Shown: positions 43,501-52,739 of the stretch, piece after piece
Numbering within the stretch: position 1 is the stretch's first letter
How the letters are laid out: each line of letters starts with the position of its first letter
NCBI GenBank assembly: GCA_943788775.1
Contig: CALSRO010000003.1
Location: 186,001 to 250,000, forward strand
DNA: 64,000 bases
DNA from: an uncultured Flavobacteriales bacterium
GTDB taxonomy: Bacteria; Bacteroidota; Bacteroidia; Flavobacteriales_G; Salibacteraceae
Direction of reading: 5' to 3'
The notes under the pieces: model-generated
Database searches by the model: none
What the model was told of the DNA's origin: nothing
What the model saw: only the letters and a program-made list of their open reading frames with translations
Program-made: the position numbers and the translations under genes

Positions 43501-45851
43501 TGGAAGATGCAAATGGATGTTCCACTATAGATACGGCAATGATCGGAGAGCCTGATGCCGTGATAGTTTATGCTTCTAGTATTGACGCTGATTGTGGTGA
43601 CTCGAATGGTGTTGCCATGGTTGACTCTGTGAGTCCAGCGGGAGTGTACACATACTTATGGAGTGATGCTCAAGCACAAACAACAGCTACTGCTGACACA
43701 TTAATGCCAGGTGTTTATACCGTAACCGCCACGAGCATTGACGGGTGTGTTGGAACAGCAACTGTAATTGTTTCAAATGATACAGCTGCAACTCTTGCGC
43801 TAAGTACAACGAACGCATCTTGTTCTAATGAGATAGTCGGATCTGGTGAGGCAATTGTAGTAGCTACAGGAGTTTCTCCATTCACTTACAACTGGAGCAA
43901 TGGAGACACAACTGACACTGCTGCGAACTTGATGGCTGGATTATATTACTTGACTGTTGCTGATTCTAACGGATGTGTAGAAATCACATCAGTGACTATT
44001 GGATTTGACAACTCCTCTCCTGCTATAGATCTTGGAGATGATCAAGAAGTATGTGGAAGTGTCACAGGAATCGGGGTTGCTTCAGGATTTGAAACCTATG
44101 CTTGGAACACGCTAGATTCTACTTCCAACATCCTTGTATCAACAGCAGGCACTTATAGCGTTACTGTTACTGATACGAATGGATGTTCAAGTGTAGATTC
44201 AATCAACGTAGATTTCTTCAACAACATCATCGTATCAAGCACTGTCATAGATGCTGATTGCGGTGCATCAAATGGGGAGATTTCATTGACTGTTACCAAC
44301 GGCTCTGGAAACTATGACTACGCCTGGTCAACTGGAGATACGACATCAGGTTTAACAGGATTGGCTGCCGGTACTTATGTGGTAACAACAACTGACACAA
44401 CTGGATGCTCTTCAATCGATAGTATCGATGTACTGCAAAGTGGCGCACCCATCGTAACGATTGCAACGGTTGAACCGCTTTGTGCTGATGGAACGGATGG
44501 TGAAGCTTCTGCTACAGTGACTGGTGGTCAATCACCATACACATACGCTTGGAGCGCTGGATCAATCATAGCAAATCAAACAGGTCTTGGTGTAGGAACT
44601 TATGATCTGACCGTAACTGACAATGCAGGTTGCGAGGTAATTGAAGGATTCAATGTTAATGGCCCTGCTCCTATTGTGATATCAATCTCAAGTATTGAAC
44701 CATCGTGTGCAGATACCAACGGAACGGCACTTGCTACTGTAACTGGTAATCAAGGTCCATTAACGTATCTATGGAGTGATGCTGCTGCAACCGACTCGAT
44801 GTTTGTAGATAGCTTGATGGCTGGTGTTTATACTATTACTGTTACAGATAGTGCGGGATGTACTGCATCTGAATCTATCATTCTTAACAATGATGGCGCA
44901 CCAATTCTAGTGCTTGGTTCTACAGACAATAACTGTTCGAATGAAGAAACAGGTTCGGCATTCGTGATTCCATTCGGACTCGCGACTCCATTCACATATA
45001 ACTGGAACGATGCCTTGGCTCAAACGAATGACACGGCTGTGAATCTTGGTGTCGGACAATACATGGTTACTGTAACTGATACAAACGGATGTGCTTCTAT
45101 TGGAATGACAACAGTTGGATCATTCAACCAAGCTCCTATTGTTAGCTTAGGTGATGATGTAAGCGCTTGTGAGGGCTCAGAAGTCATTTTGACTCCTGGT
45201 GGTCAGTACGCTTCCTATACATGGAGTACGGGAGACAATACGCCTTCTATCACTGCGACAGCGATTCAATCATACGATGTATTTGTTGTAGATGTAAATG
45301 GTTGTTCAGGCAGTGATACAGTTAATGTGAACTTCGTAACTCCTCCTGTTGTCAATCTTGGTCCAGATACGATTGTCTGCGCTGAAGATGCTGGCGGATC
45401 GCTAGTTCTTGATGCTGGTTCGTTTAGCAACTACGCTTGGTCAACATCAGAATCGACTCAAACTATTGAGGTTACTTCAGATGGAGTCTACAGTGTTACT
45501 GTGAGCAATGCACCTGAATGTTTCGGATCTGATGATATCATCGTAGTCTTTGATAATTGTATTAATGTGAGCGCTGAGGAATTAGAAGATGCTGCTAATG
45601 CGAGCATGAACATCTATCCTAATCCAAACAGAGGTTTATTCTTCCTTGAGTTGGATGGACTTGGCGCAGGTAACTACAAGATGCAATTGGTCAACATGAA
45701 TGGTCAAATCGTGAAGAACGAAATGATCAACATTCAATCTGGAGTTCTGTCTCGAAATGAAGTGGACTTAAGAACGATAGAGAGTGGCGTTTACCTCATT
45801 GTTGTTGAAGGTGATTCAATAAGAATGGACGGCCGAGTGATCATTCAATAA
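40491..45851 (+). CDS. SprB-repeat protein, C-terminal part with T9SS sorting domain
   Basis: 1,786 residues in frame 0. The first codons are chance; true coding resumes near 40545 (YSVTVTDANGC). It continues with conserved SprB units to about 42200, then more divergent units, cysteine-pattern segments with DLGNDTIVCG, YLWSTGDTTQFI and similar, and finally a T9SS type A domain (ASMNIYPNPNRGLFFLELDG ... ESGVYLIVVEG). The segments with LGDDQEVCG, LGDDVSACEG and LGPDTIVCAED are a second repeated domain type seen in flavobacterial adhesins. A strong terminator follows the stop. Confidence 0.8.
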   Translation: MEQLRLLLLLLRVVVAGTYSVTVTDANGCTDSASVTITEPAVLVAATAVDDNVSCNGGNDGEATASATGGTTTYSFAWSSGATSATASNLAAGTYTVTVTDANGCTDTETVTITEPTPVVASAVVDDNVSCNGGNDGEATASASGGTTGYTFSWSGGGGSSATATGLTAGTYIVTVTDANGCEDADVVTITEPTLLVASAVVDDNVSCNGGNDGEATASATGGTTAYSYSWSNAATTANITGLTAGTYSVTVTDANGCTDSTSVTITEPAMLVAATAVDSNVSCNGGSDGGATASAAGGTTAYTFSWSNGATTASISSVTAGTYSVTVTDANGCTDSASVTITEPAVLVAATVADSNVSCNGGSDGVATASATGGTTAYAYAWSTSATTATATGLSAGTFTVTVTDANGCTDTETVTITEPTPVVASATLISNVLCNGDSNGIAFAAGSGGTSPYTYAWDNNNTNDTASNLSAGTWGVEVMDANGCIDSAFITVTVPDSLIIVLDSITDVSCNGQSNGAVSATAMGGTTAYTYTWSNGGSSANITGIIAGTYGLTVTDANGCIDTNAYVVNEPDTISNTFAISNVSCNSGNDAYMISTPSGGTAGYTFLWNTGATADSIGGLIAATYTVTITDTNGCQNVFTDSISQPDSLFATIILEDSALCAGDSSGMAIAAATGGTTPYTFNWPTGFTAANDSLIGLPAGNYVVTIVDANGCIDSATATIEQPQVLALSIDSMVDVTCEGGANGFALLGAAGGTTPYSYQWENGGTSSSNANLSAGSTIVTVTDANGCFDTITVTLGETFPLPIVDLGNDTIVCGAVYSLGAGAATSYLWSTGDTTQFINVDSSGYYSVLAGDTNGCANSDTVLVVFNPLLAYSIDTDSSDCGLSTGSAEITNLVGGGNFSISWSTGQTSGLVANNLSSGNYDVTVTDQNGCEEVQSFTIVDGNGITSSVVSIDASCNGGNDGIAVAQGIGGALPYSYNWSNGDVSDTATNLIAGMYLVTVEDANGCSTIDTAMIGEPDAVIVYASSIDADCGDSNGVAMVDSVSPAGVYTYLWSDAQAQTTATADTLMPGVYTVTATSIDGCVGTATVIVSNDTAATLALSTTNASCSNEIVGSGEAIVVATGVSPFTYNWSNGDTTDTAANLMAGLYYLTVADSNGCVEITSVTIGFDNSSPAIDLGDDQEVCGSVTGIGVASGFETYAWNTLDSTSNILVSTAGTYSVTVTDTNGCSSVDSINVDFFNNIIVSSTVIDADCGASNGEISLTVTNGSGNYDYAWSTGDTTSGLTGLAAGTYVVTTTDTTGCSSIDSIDVLQSGAPIVTIATVEPLCADGTDGEASATVTGGQSPYTYAWSAGSIIANQTGLGVGTYDLTVTDNAGCEVIEGFNVNGPAPIVISISSIEPSCADTNGTALATVTGNQGPLTYLWSDAAATDSMFVDSLMAGVYTITVTDSAGCTASESIILNNDGAPILVLGSTDNNCSNEETGSAFVIPFGLATPFTYNWNDALAQTNDTAVNLGVGQYMVTVTDTNGCASIGMTTVGSFNQAPIVSLGDDVSACEGSEVILTPGGQYASYTWSTGDNTPSITATAIQSYDVFVVDVNGCSGSDTVNVNFVTPPVVNLGPDTIVCAEDAGGSLVLDAGSFSNYAWSTSESTQTIEVTSDGVYSVTVSNAPECFGSDDIIVVFDNCINVSAEELEDAANASMNIYPNPNRGLFFLELDGLGAGNYKMQLVNMNGQIVKNEMINIQSGVLSRNEVDLRTIESGVYLIVVEGDSIRMDGRVIIQ

Positions 45852-45870
45852 TCACGACATCTAAATGACA

Positions 45871-45904
45871 AAAGCCCTGGCAAATATGCCGGGGCTTTTT
45901 TTTT
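45871..45904 (+). terminator. Intrinsic terminator after the SprB-repeat gene
   Basis: Stem AAGCCCTGGCA/TGCCGGGGCTT with an AATA loop and one mismatch, followed by nine T. On the opposite strand it may also serve the convergent TamB-like gene, whose T tract is shorter. Confidence 0.88.
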
Positions 45905-46097
45905 GGTTTTATATCGTCCAAAAACATCTTCCTCTGAGTGCGGACTAGATTATTTGATTAACCATGAAATCGTGGTTTAATTCATAAATGATGATTGCAC
46001 CACATGCCTCTAACTCACAACATTCAATTACCGAACATCATTGAAATAGATGGGCCAACTAGCTCATTAAAAACCAATGGCTTAAAAGTTTATCTGA

Positions 46098-49000
46098 TTA
46101 TTTACGTGAAGTCTTTTCCGCCTTTCTTGAAGCTCTGCGCTTTTCTCTTTCCTCCTTGCTTGTAAACAGTTGACGAAAGAATTGTCCCCACGTATCAAAT
46201 TCCTTTCGATACTGCAAACCGACACCTTGTGTATATGGTGATTGATTCAAGTTTGCTGCGCTTTGACTGTTTGACTCATTGTACACCCTAGCCCTGAGTG
46301 ATCCGTCTCTATTTACCTTGTACTCCACGTTGAATTCACCAGCAAGATTGTTTGTTTGTTCCTCACTTTGTGCGTCCGAATTTCCCTGGACGCTTCCATT
46401 CACCTCGACCTTTACACGATCATCAAACAAGTTAGTAGAAAATGAAAGCTCGGTTTCACTCCCTGATTGCCCTGACTCATTGGTATAAGTATCATAATTT
46501 ACTCCTACATCAAACTTGTCGGAATATTGAGAAGCCCAGTTACTCACCTGATTGCTCAACACTTCGAATCCTGAGCTTTGCCCAGCTCCACCCAAGGCGA
46601 CATTACCATTACCTGAGCTAAAATGATTGGCAATTAGCAAAGAAAAAGCTTGGGATGTGATTTGTTCTTTTGAAGCCAATCCAGGTGCCAACAGCTGATT
46701 TGCTATGTCCGATTCAGGCAATGTGGGTAGACCAACGTCAAAGGTGATTTCTGGAGTGGCAATTGGACCTAACATCATTAAGTTCACGTTAACCGGCAAT
46801 CGCTGCAAGTAAACATCATCCACCCCACCCTCGGCAGTACTCGTCATGGCCTCTACCATTACGGCAGGCGAAGCCTTTAGTTTGTACGTTGCTGTAAGAT
46901 CCAATCTTGCCTCATCTACCTCGCCATTCCAAGTCAGTTTACTTCCAGAGGCTACAATAAATCGCTTATTGATTACATTTTGCAGAGTAAAAAGGTACTC
47001 TCCATTAGATATGACATAATCGCCATACATGTTGAATTTCCCTTTATTATCAATTCGCATAAGCATATCTCCTACGCCTTTTACCTTGATAACATCCCCA
47101 ACCTTTTCATCAAATATGATTTGGATTTGAGCGTCCTCATCAACGGCAAGTTTAAAATCCATTTCCAATCCAGTTAACTCAGAATTCAACGCCTTTGAGT
47201 TAAAATCTGCAGCCGTTTTTGCAGAATCGACAAAGTTGATAAAATCAAATTCCGATACATCTCCTCCTCCATCAAGAGGAATACTTAGTTTGGTTCCTTT
47301 GTCTGTTCCGGCATCAACCTCAATGAAGGTATGTGCTGCGTATCCGCTTATATTAACATCTCCTGTGATAAATGCTTGTCCATAATAGCTTTCATTTTCA
47401 GCTACTGAAGTATTTAAGCATTGAAAGTTTTCGGTTTCTAAAAACACATCATAACTCAGGTTCTTAAAGTAATCATGAAAAACTTGCGCTGTGGCCACAG
47501 CTTCGGCTCCATTTTGATCTGTTACTATTGCACGGTCCATTGCAATAAGATCAGGGTATACCTTGACAAAGCCTTCATTCAATCGATAAGAAGTATTTAG
47601 ATAAGGAACTCTAGCCTCAAAATCATTGATTTTTAATCCACCACTTATATCTGGTTTATCAATCGTTCCGACAATACTCAAACTGCCGTCCACTGTGCCT
47701 CCGATTTCGTCTAATACCGTCTCCAGAAAAGGCTCGAATGTGGTTAAGTTGAACCCGCTAAATGCAGCTTCTAAATCCAGTTGATCCTTCTTTCGCTCTG
47801 GAAAATAATCACCAATTAACCGTACCGTTTCGTTACCACGGTAGGCAATATTGATGTTGACGTCAACCACGTTCATTTGGCTATTATAGGTAGCCTCGCC
47901 ATTTACATTTCCAATTTCTTGTTCATCAAGAAATAACGAATCAATGATTATATCGCCATCTACTACGAGTCTTTCTTTCACATAGCCAACATCAATATGT
48001 CCGTTTAAAACTCCGTTTAAGCTTTGCTGCACAACTGAAAAACCAGACAAGTAACTCAAATCAAAATTTTGAACATTCAAATCCAATCGAGTAGGTTTCT
48101 TTTTACTCAATACACCATCTCCACTGATTAATCCATCTTCACTTACTAGCTCTAAATGATTCACGTTAATTTGTAATGAATCCGCTGAAAATTTCGCTTT
48201 TTTCACCGATCGCCACTCCGAACCCAAAATGTCTACATTGAGTTTGTTTAGATCGAGATTCCAAGGCATTAAATCCGTCCGATACAGCATCACAGAAACT
48301 TGACCCTTATCTGTGAGATCACTTGTTCCTGCCCAATCCGCATTCAATAAAACCGAATCATATCGGATGTCTGCAACTCCATTGATCCCTTCAATTGAAT
48401 ACTGTTCCGTCAATTGCAATTTCTGAATGTGTGTCTTTGCTACAAGATCTCTGTTAGCGGGGTAAACCTCAATCGTGTTGCCCAAAAACTTCGTATTACC
48501 AAATGACCAACTTAGAGTATCTGTTTTTAGATTAAAATCATTGCCTTTCATTTTCAGACCACCATTAACATGTAACGAATTATCCAACTTTAAATCACTG
48601 GAAAGCAAGGAAATAAGCGCATCGTTATTTTCTATGTCAAATTCAAAAAGAAAATCTTGCAAGGTGTCTAAATTGGACACATCTACCTGTGGTATAAACG
48701 TAGGTAGGTATCGATGTCCGACATGCAAGAATGCATACGGAGCTTCTAATAAGCTTGTACGACCAATGACCTTTGCATTGAAATAATCGGATTCAATTTC
48801 AATGTCATGACCAGTTTTAATGATACGATCATTGATTACCAATTGCTTCAGTTCGATCTCACTCCCTTTTGACTTATAGGATGCCTCTGTGAGCGCTAAT
48901 CGACCATTCAATTGACTTCGTTCGTCTCCTTTCAAATCAATGTCAATGACTCCTTTGTAAACGCCAAACGTGTCGCTTTTCAACAGATTCAATCGAGCCA

Positions 49001-50624
49001 AACTCAGATGCTGTATATCTGCATGTGCCAGCAGTCTAGGTATTTCACCTCGAAAATCCATCATACCGTTAAAATCCAATTTGATATTGGTATCGGCAAT
49101 AGCTATGTCTCCGTTAAAAACAAGATTGGTAAACTCACCATCCACTTTTATGTCACGGTAGTCGTAATCAAAAACATCAATGTGAGCAACTCGACCATTG
49201 GCTATCACTTTCATTGTCTTTAAATCTAAACCAGTACCATCTACCTTTAAATCCATGGCAATACTTTTCACAAATGGCTTTGCATCAATAAGTTGGCCTA
49301 ACTGAAATTGTTTGGTACTGATGTTTCCTGAATATCTAAATACTCCATCCGTTTTCACATTGACATCGGCCATCATTGTGCCAAGTGCTGTTTCTATTTC
49401 TCCACGAGTTACGAAGTCATTCACAAAACCAGTAAAGCTGCCGATAAAATCAACATATCCAAGGTGCTGGACATTGTCGGGAAACGACATTCGAATAAGT
49501 TCACCATCTTTAGGAATGTTAATTCTTGAAGCATCATGAAACGTGGCAAATAATTGCTTCAGTTCTGCATCGATAAATGTGTTTGCAATATCCGGCAAGC
49601 CTTTCACTTTCACTCTACCCACCAAATAACCTGTTTCAACAAACTTCAATTCTTCCACATCAGCCTTAAGGTTATCTATGGTACCGGAAACTCGCCCTGT
49701 AAACAATAGCGGGGTCAGTATGTCCCTTAAGTTAGGTGTGAAATAGGCTATATCATTAAACTGAATATTCGATTGGTATAAATCGGCATCGAGCCTTACT
49801 TTTTCGATGAATGATTGATAGTCGAACCAGCTTTCTCCGCGCATTTGGTAATTGCCAAAAACGATTCCATCGTTCGTTTGTAGAGTTAGATTTTCACAAT
49901 GGACATTTCCATTACAAACGCTGGCCTCCGTTGCCATGTTCCTTATGAGGAAACCGCTTTTCTCACGTAGATTTAGGCTATCAATACATACTGCCACGCT
50001 ATCACCGATGATATCTAGGTCAGAGAAGTCCGCATTGAAATTCGAGATAAGCAAGTGTGAAAAGTCAATTCTATTTTCCTCCGTTTGTTCCTCATTTTCA
50101 TTGGTATAGGCGAATCGAGAATTCCTAATCGAAACGTCTTCCGCACTTACAAGCACCAACCCCATCTCTGTAGTATCAGATGATTTTGGAAGTTCGTTTA
50201 TAAAATGGGTCAAATTGGTGATGGAGTCATTGGCATACACCTTCAGGTTGAAATAGCCCTCATTAAGGATGAGATCATTTATCACAAAAGCATTTTGAGC
50301 AAGTGCAAAACCAGAGATCTCAAGATCAACAACCGTGGCATAAATCATTGTATCACCCGTAAAGTCTCTGAGTAGAACTTCATTCACTACGAATCCAGAA
50401 AATGGCTCGAGATATATCGAACCGATGCTTATTTCATGTCCTATTTCGGTCCCGATATATTCAGCAGTCCAATCTACAACCCTATTCTGTATGGGATTGA
50501 GCAGCATCAACCCAGCTAATATGATGGGAATCAAAAGCAAAATGACGAACAAAACAACCATCACTTTGATGGCCTTTTTGATAGCTTTGCGGGGCTGTGT
50601 AGATGCTTGTTTCAAGGCGCGCAA
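46098..50624 (-). CDS. TamB/AsmA-like translocation and assembly protein
   Basis: A 1,508-residue protein with one N-terminal membrane helix (residues 22-42, MVVLFVILLLIPIILAGLML) and a long periplasmic beta-rich body. The C-terminal third matches the TamB family (DUF490): GTIDKPDISGGLKINDF, KFNMYGDYVISNGEYLFTL, WNGEVDEARLDLTATYKLKASP and a basic end. TamB-like proteins span the periplasm and are linked to lipid or outer-membrane-protein transport. The annotated start TTG 50624 overlaps a minus-strand -7 box (TAATTTTG, 50622-50629), so TTG 50615 (LKQASTQPRK) is more likely, making the mRNA leaderless. It is divergent from tsaD with only 14 bp between the annotated starts. Confidence 0.85.
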   Translation of the reverse strand: MRALKQASTQPRKAIKKAIKVMVVLFVILLLIPIILAGLMLLNPIQNRVVDWTAEYIGTEIGHEISIGSIYLEPFSGFVVNEVLLRDFTGDTMIYATVVDLEISGFALAQNAFVINDLILNEGYFNLKVYANDSITNLTHFINELPKSSDTTEMGLVLVSAEDVSIRNSRFAYTNENEEQTEENRIDFSHLLISNFNADFSDLDIIGDSVAVCIDSLNLREKSGFLIRNMATEASVCNGNVHCENLTLQTNDGIVFGNYQMRGESWFDYQSFIEKVRLDADLYQSNIQFNDIAYFTPNLRDILTPLLFTGRVSGTIDNLKADVEELKFVETGYLVGRVKVKGLPDIANTFIDAELKQLFATFHDASRINIPKDGELIRMSFPDNVQHLGYVDFIGSFTGFVNDFVTRGEIETALGTMMADVNVKTDGVFRYSGNISTKQFQLGQLIDAKPFVKSIAMDLKVDGTGLDLKTMKVIANGRVAHIDVFDYDYRDIKVDGEFTNLVFNGDIAIADTNIKLDFNGMMDFRGEIPRLLAHADIQHLSLARLNLLKSDTFGVYKGVIDIDLKGDERSQLNGRLALTEASYKSKGSEIELKQLVINDRIIKTGHDIEIESDYFNAKVIGRTSLLEAPYAFLHVGHRYLPTFIPQVDVSNLDTLQDFLFEFDIENNDALISLLSSDLKLDNSLHVNGGLKMKGNDFNLKTDTLSWSFGNTKFLGNTIEVYPANRDLVAKTHIQKLQLTEQYSIEGINGVADIRYDSVLLNADWAGTSDLTDKGQVSVMLYRTDLMPWNLDLNKLNVDILGSEWRSVKKAKFSADSLQINVNHLELVSEDGLISGDGVLSKKKPTRLDLNVQNFDLSYLSGFSVVQQSLNGVLNGHIDVGYVKERLVVDGDIIIDSLFLDEQEIGNVNGEATYNSQMNVVDVNINIAYRGNETVRLIGDYFPERKKDQLDLEAAFSGFNLTTFEPFLETVLDEIGGTVDGSLSIVGTIDKPDISGGLKINDFEARVPYLNTSYRLNEGFVKVYPDLIAMDRAIVTDQNGAEAVATAQVFHDYFKNLSYDVFLETENFQCLNTSVAENESYYGQAFITGDVNISGYAAHTFIEVDAGTDKGTKLSIPLDGGGDVSEFDFINFVDSAKTAADFNSKALNSELTGLEMDFKLAVDEDAQIQIIFDEKVGDVIKVKGVGDMLMRIDNKGKFNMYGDYVISNGEYLFTLQNVINKRFIVASGSKLTWNGEVDEARLDLTATYKLKASPAVMVEAMTSTAEGGVDDVYLQRLPVNVNLMMLGPIATPEITFDVGLPTLPESDIANQLLAPGLASKEQITSQAFSLLIANHFSSGNGNVALGGAGQSSGFEVLSNQVSNWASQYSDKFDVGVNYDTYTNESGQSGSETELSFSTNLFDDRVKVEVNGSVQGNSDAQSEEQTNNLAGEFNVEYKVNRDGSLRARVYNESNSQSAANLNQSPYTQGVGLQYRKEFDTWGQFFRQLFTSKEEREKRRASRKAEKTSRK

Positions 50625-50629
50625 AATTA
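50622..50629 (-). promoter_or_regulatory. -7 box (TAATTTTG) of the TamB-like gene
   Basis: Exact TAnnTTTG on the minus strand, overlapping the TTG at 50624 and ending six bases before the TTG at 50615. It lies in the very short spacer to tsaD. Confidence 0.5.
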
Positions 50630-50638
50630 CATGAATGC

Positions 50639-51652
50639 ATGAAGCCCATTACGATTCTCGGAATTGAGTCATCCTGCGATGACACCTCGGCTGCGGTGCT
50701 TAGAAATAAACGTGTTCTGAGTAATGTAATTGCAAATCAAGCCGTACATGAAAAATATGGAGGTGTCGTTCCAGAATTAGCCTCTCGGGCTCATCAGTCT
50801 AATATCGTTCCTGTAGTAGACCAAGCCTTAAAAGAGGCAAATGTCGACTTGAGTGAAATTGATGCTATCGCTTATACCCTTGGACCAGGTTTGGTTGGGG
50901 CATTAATGGTCGGCAGCAGTTTTGCCAAAGGCATTTCGCTTGGACTTGACATTCCATTGGTTGAAGTGCATCATATGAAAGCACATGTTTTAGCACATTT
51001 GATCGTGGACGATGAACAAGAAAACCCTGAGTTTCCGTTTTTGTGTTTGACCGTAAGCGGTGGTCATACACAAATAGTCATTGTAAAATCACCTTCGGAA
51101 TTGAAAGTAATTGGCGAAACACGAGATGATGCTGCGGGAGAAGCTTTTGACAAAACAGCTAAAATCATCGGCCTGCCTTATCCGGGTGGACCATTAATAG
51201 ATAAATATGCCAAAGAAGGCAATCCAAATAAATACTCATTTTCGAAACCGAGCATACCAGAGCTTGATTTTAGTTTCAGCGGTATAAAAACAAGTGTTTT
51301 ATACTTTGTGAGAGATCAAAAAAAGCTAGACCCCGCCTTCATCGAATTGAACAAATATGATTTGTGTGCTTCAATTCAAAAAACGATAGTTGACTCCTTG
51401 ATGATCAAGGTGAAATTGGCCGTTGAAAAAACAGGAATTCGTAAAGTCGCGATTGCCGGTGGTGTATCGGCAAACTCTGCCTTAAGAGAGGCGATGCTAG
51501 ATTTACGAAAAGAGGGTTGTGAAGTCTTTCTACCCAAGTTTGATTATTGTACCGATAATGCAGCTATGATTGCAGTCTATGGTCATTATCAATATTTACA
51601 GGATAATTTCGGGAGCTTATCTTCAGCTCCCAAGGCCAGGTATTCTTTTTGA
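50639..51652 (+). CDS. tsaD: tRNA threonylcarbamoyladenosine (t6A) transferase TsaD
   Basis: TsaD transfers the threonylcarbamoyl group to A37 of ANN-reading tRNAs, with TsaB and TsaE; those partners are not in the window. Conserved parts: GIESSCDDTSAAV, HQSNIVPVVDQAL, the metal-binding HHMKAH (His 111/112 and 116), LCLTVSGGHTQIV and DDAAGEAFDKTAK; GGVSANSALRE is near the end. The length of 338 residues is normal. The mtaB gene acts on the product of this pathway. ATG 50639 is preferred to an upstream TTG-rich extension. It is nearly head to head with the TamB-like gene. Confidence 0.96.
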   Translation: MKPITILGIESSCDDTSAAVLRNKRVLSNVIANQAVHEKYGGVVPELASRAHQSNIVPVVDQALKEANVDLSEIDAIAYTLGPGLVGALMVGSSFAKGISLGLDIPLVEVHHMKAHVLAHLIVDDEQENPEFPFLCLTVSGGHTQIVIVKSPSELKVIGETRDDAAGEAFDKTAKIIGLPYPGGPLIDKYAKEGNPNKYSFSKPSIPELDFSFSGIKTSVLYFVRDQKKLDPAFIELNKYDLCASIQKTIVDSLMIKVKLAVEKTGIRKVAIAGGVSANSALREAMLDLRKEGCEVFLPKFDYCTDNAAMIAVYGHYQYLQDNFGSLSSAPKARYSF

Positions 51653-51653
51653 A

Positions 51654-52358
51654 TTGCGCACCATTTTTTCATATCTAATACTGACTCTGGTTAGCCTCAG
51701 CGCTACCCCGATCTATTCTCAGACCCTTGGAAAAGAGCCTATTGAAATGGACAAACCACCTAAGTCAATCTATTTCAAAACAAACCCTTTGGCTTTATTA
51801 CAAGGTCCCATTCCATACTACAGTGGGGAGGCTCGAGTTGGTTTCGAGGTAATTGGTTCAGATCATTTTACGTATCAAGGAAGTGCTGGATATCTTTATC
51901 TATCCCCGCTATTCAACGCTCTATTTAACAACACTCCAGCCTTATTTGGTGGAAACATCGCTATGCCCGGTTTTCGCTTTCAGGGAGAAGTGAGGTACTA
52001 TTATTTGAAACTTTACAATAAACGACAGTTGTCCAAAGTATTTCTGCCATCGGGATTGTATGTGGGGCTGAACGGTTCTTATGCCTCAGCCGATTTCAAA
52101 GACAAGAATATCGCTATTCAAAAAATTGATTTCACCCAAATGAACATAAACTTCATAGCTGGTACTCAATTGATGTACAATGACGTACTGGGAATTGATG
52201 TGTTTGGTGGACTAGGCTATAAAAGCAACATCATCACTTTTTACGATTATCAAGGTAAAAAGGAAATTCTGGATCCAGAAGATGCTGGGTTTGGACCGTA
52301 TTATGGATCTCCAGTCAATGTCAAACTTGGTATGAATTTGACATTTGGCCTACTTTAA
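51654..52358 (+). CDS. Putative outer-membrane beta-barrel protein
   Basis: A 234-residue protein starting with TTG one base after the tsaD stop. The TTG gives a clean signal peptide (RTIFSYLILTLVSLSATPIYSQ, described by ILTLVSLSA and IYSQ). The mature part begins with KTNPLALLQGPIPYYSGEARVGFE and then alternates hydrophobic and polar strands, with a terminal NVKLGMNLTFGLL, as in beta-barrels or DUF3575-like proteins. The function is unknown. The upstream part of the open frame (from 51570) lies in tsaD and is not coding here. Confidence 0.65.
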   Translation: MRTIFSYLILTLVSLSATPIYSQTLGKEPIEMDKPPKSIYFKTNPLALLQGPIPYYSGEARVGFEVIGSDHFTYQGSAGYLYLSPLFNALFNNTPALFGGNIAMPGFRFQGEVRYYYLKLYNKRQLSKVFLPSGLYVGLNGSYASADFKDKNIAIQKIDFTQMNINFIAGTQLMYNDVLGIDVFGGLGYKSNIITFYDYQGKKEILDPEDAGFGPYYGSPVNVKLGMNLTFGLL

Positions 52359-52394
52359 AGAAAGGTAATCACCGATATAAACTATTCTTGTTTT

Positions 52395-52739
52395 ATGCCT
52401 TTGCTAAATCTTTCATTTATCAAGGAAAATGTGAGTGATGAACCTGAGTTCATTGCGGAACTGCTATCCGTGTTTAAATCTGATTTGATCAAGGATTATG
52501 AAGCTTTGAACAATGCTATTGAAGAAGGGAATTTCGAAAGAATCAGGACTGACGCTCACAAAGTAAAATCTGGCCTGCGAAGTTTGGGGGTCGAGTCTTG
52601 CTGGACGAAGCTTCAAATCATCGAAGACCTTGGAAAAGCGGCAGCCGATTTAGATCAAATTAGGGCTTTAAATGCAGATATTCTACCTCAAATTCCTGTG
52701 CTCTTATCAGAAGTGGATGAATGCATGAATTCTTACTGA
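52395..52739 (+). CDS. Histidine phosphotransfer (Hpt) domain protein
   Basis: A 114-residue helical protein. The phosphoaccepting His55 sits in RTDAHKVKSGLRSLG, the Hpt signature (HxLKGS-like, here HKVKSG). Hpt proteins relay phosphate between hybrid kinases and response regulators. No kinase or regulator is nearby, so its partner is unknown. It lies 36 bp after the beta-barrel-like gene and overlaps the convergent cytochrome gene by 7 bp. Confidence 0.85.
   Translation: MPLLNLSFIKENVSDEPEFIAELLSVFKSDLIKDYEALNNAIEEGNFERIRTDAHKVKSGLRSLGVESCWTKLQIIEDLGKAAADLDQIRALNADILPQIPVLLSEVDECMNSY

Larger units (their letters stand above)
31997..45851 (+). pseudogene. Giant SprB-repeat cell-surface adhesin locus (one interrupted reading frame)
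   Basis: The whole locus encodes one secreted protein of about 4,600 residues if the frame breaks are repaired. Order: signal peptide MRTFTKLIAVLAVSFFSINALNAQ, an N-terminal beta-rich region (to about 32640), then a Pro/Thr/Ser-rich segment, and from about 33770 a long array of SprB-type repeats (about 76 residues each, with NVSCNGGNDG, the ASGGT/AYSYSWS core and AGTYTVTVTDANGC). More divergent repeats with the CNG and DANGC signatures continue to about 45400, and the last 90 residues are a type A T9SS sorting domain (IYPNPNRGLFF ... IESGVYLIVVEG). SprB proteins are surface adhesins that drive gliding motility in some flavobacteria, or stick cells to surfaces. Two short clusters of indels interrupt the frame. 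I mark it as interrupted, but consensus error is as likely as true decay. Confidence 0.75.

Noticed and set aside
45957..45981. ATTAACCA...TGGTTTAAT imperfect hairpin as terminator of the TamB-like gene
   Set aside because: The stem has a bulge and no T tract on the minus strand.
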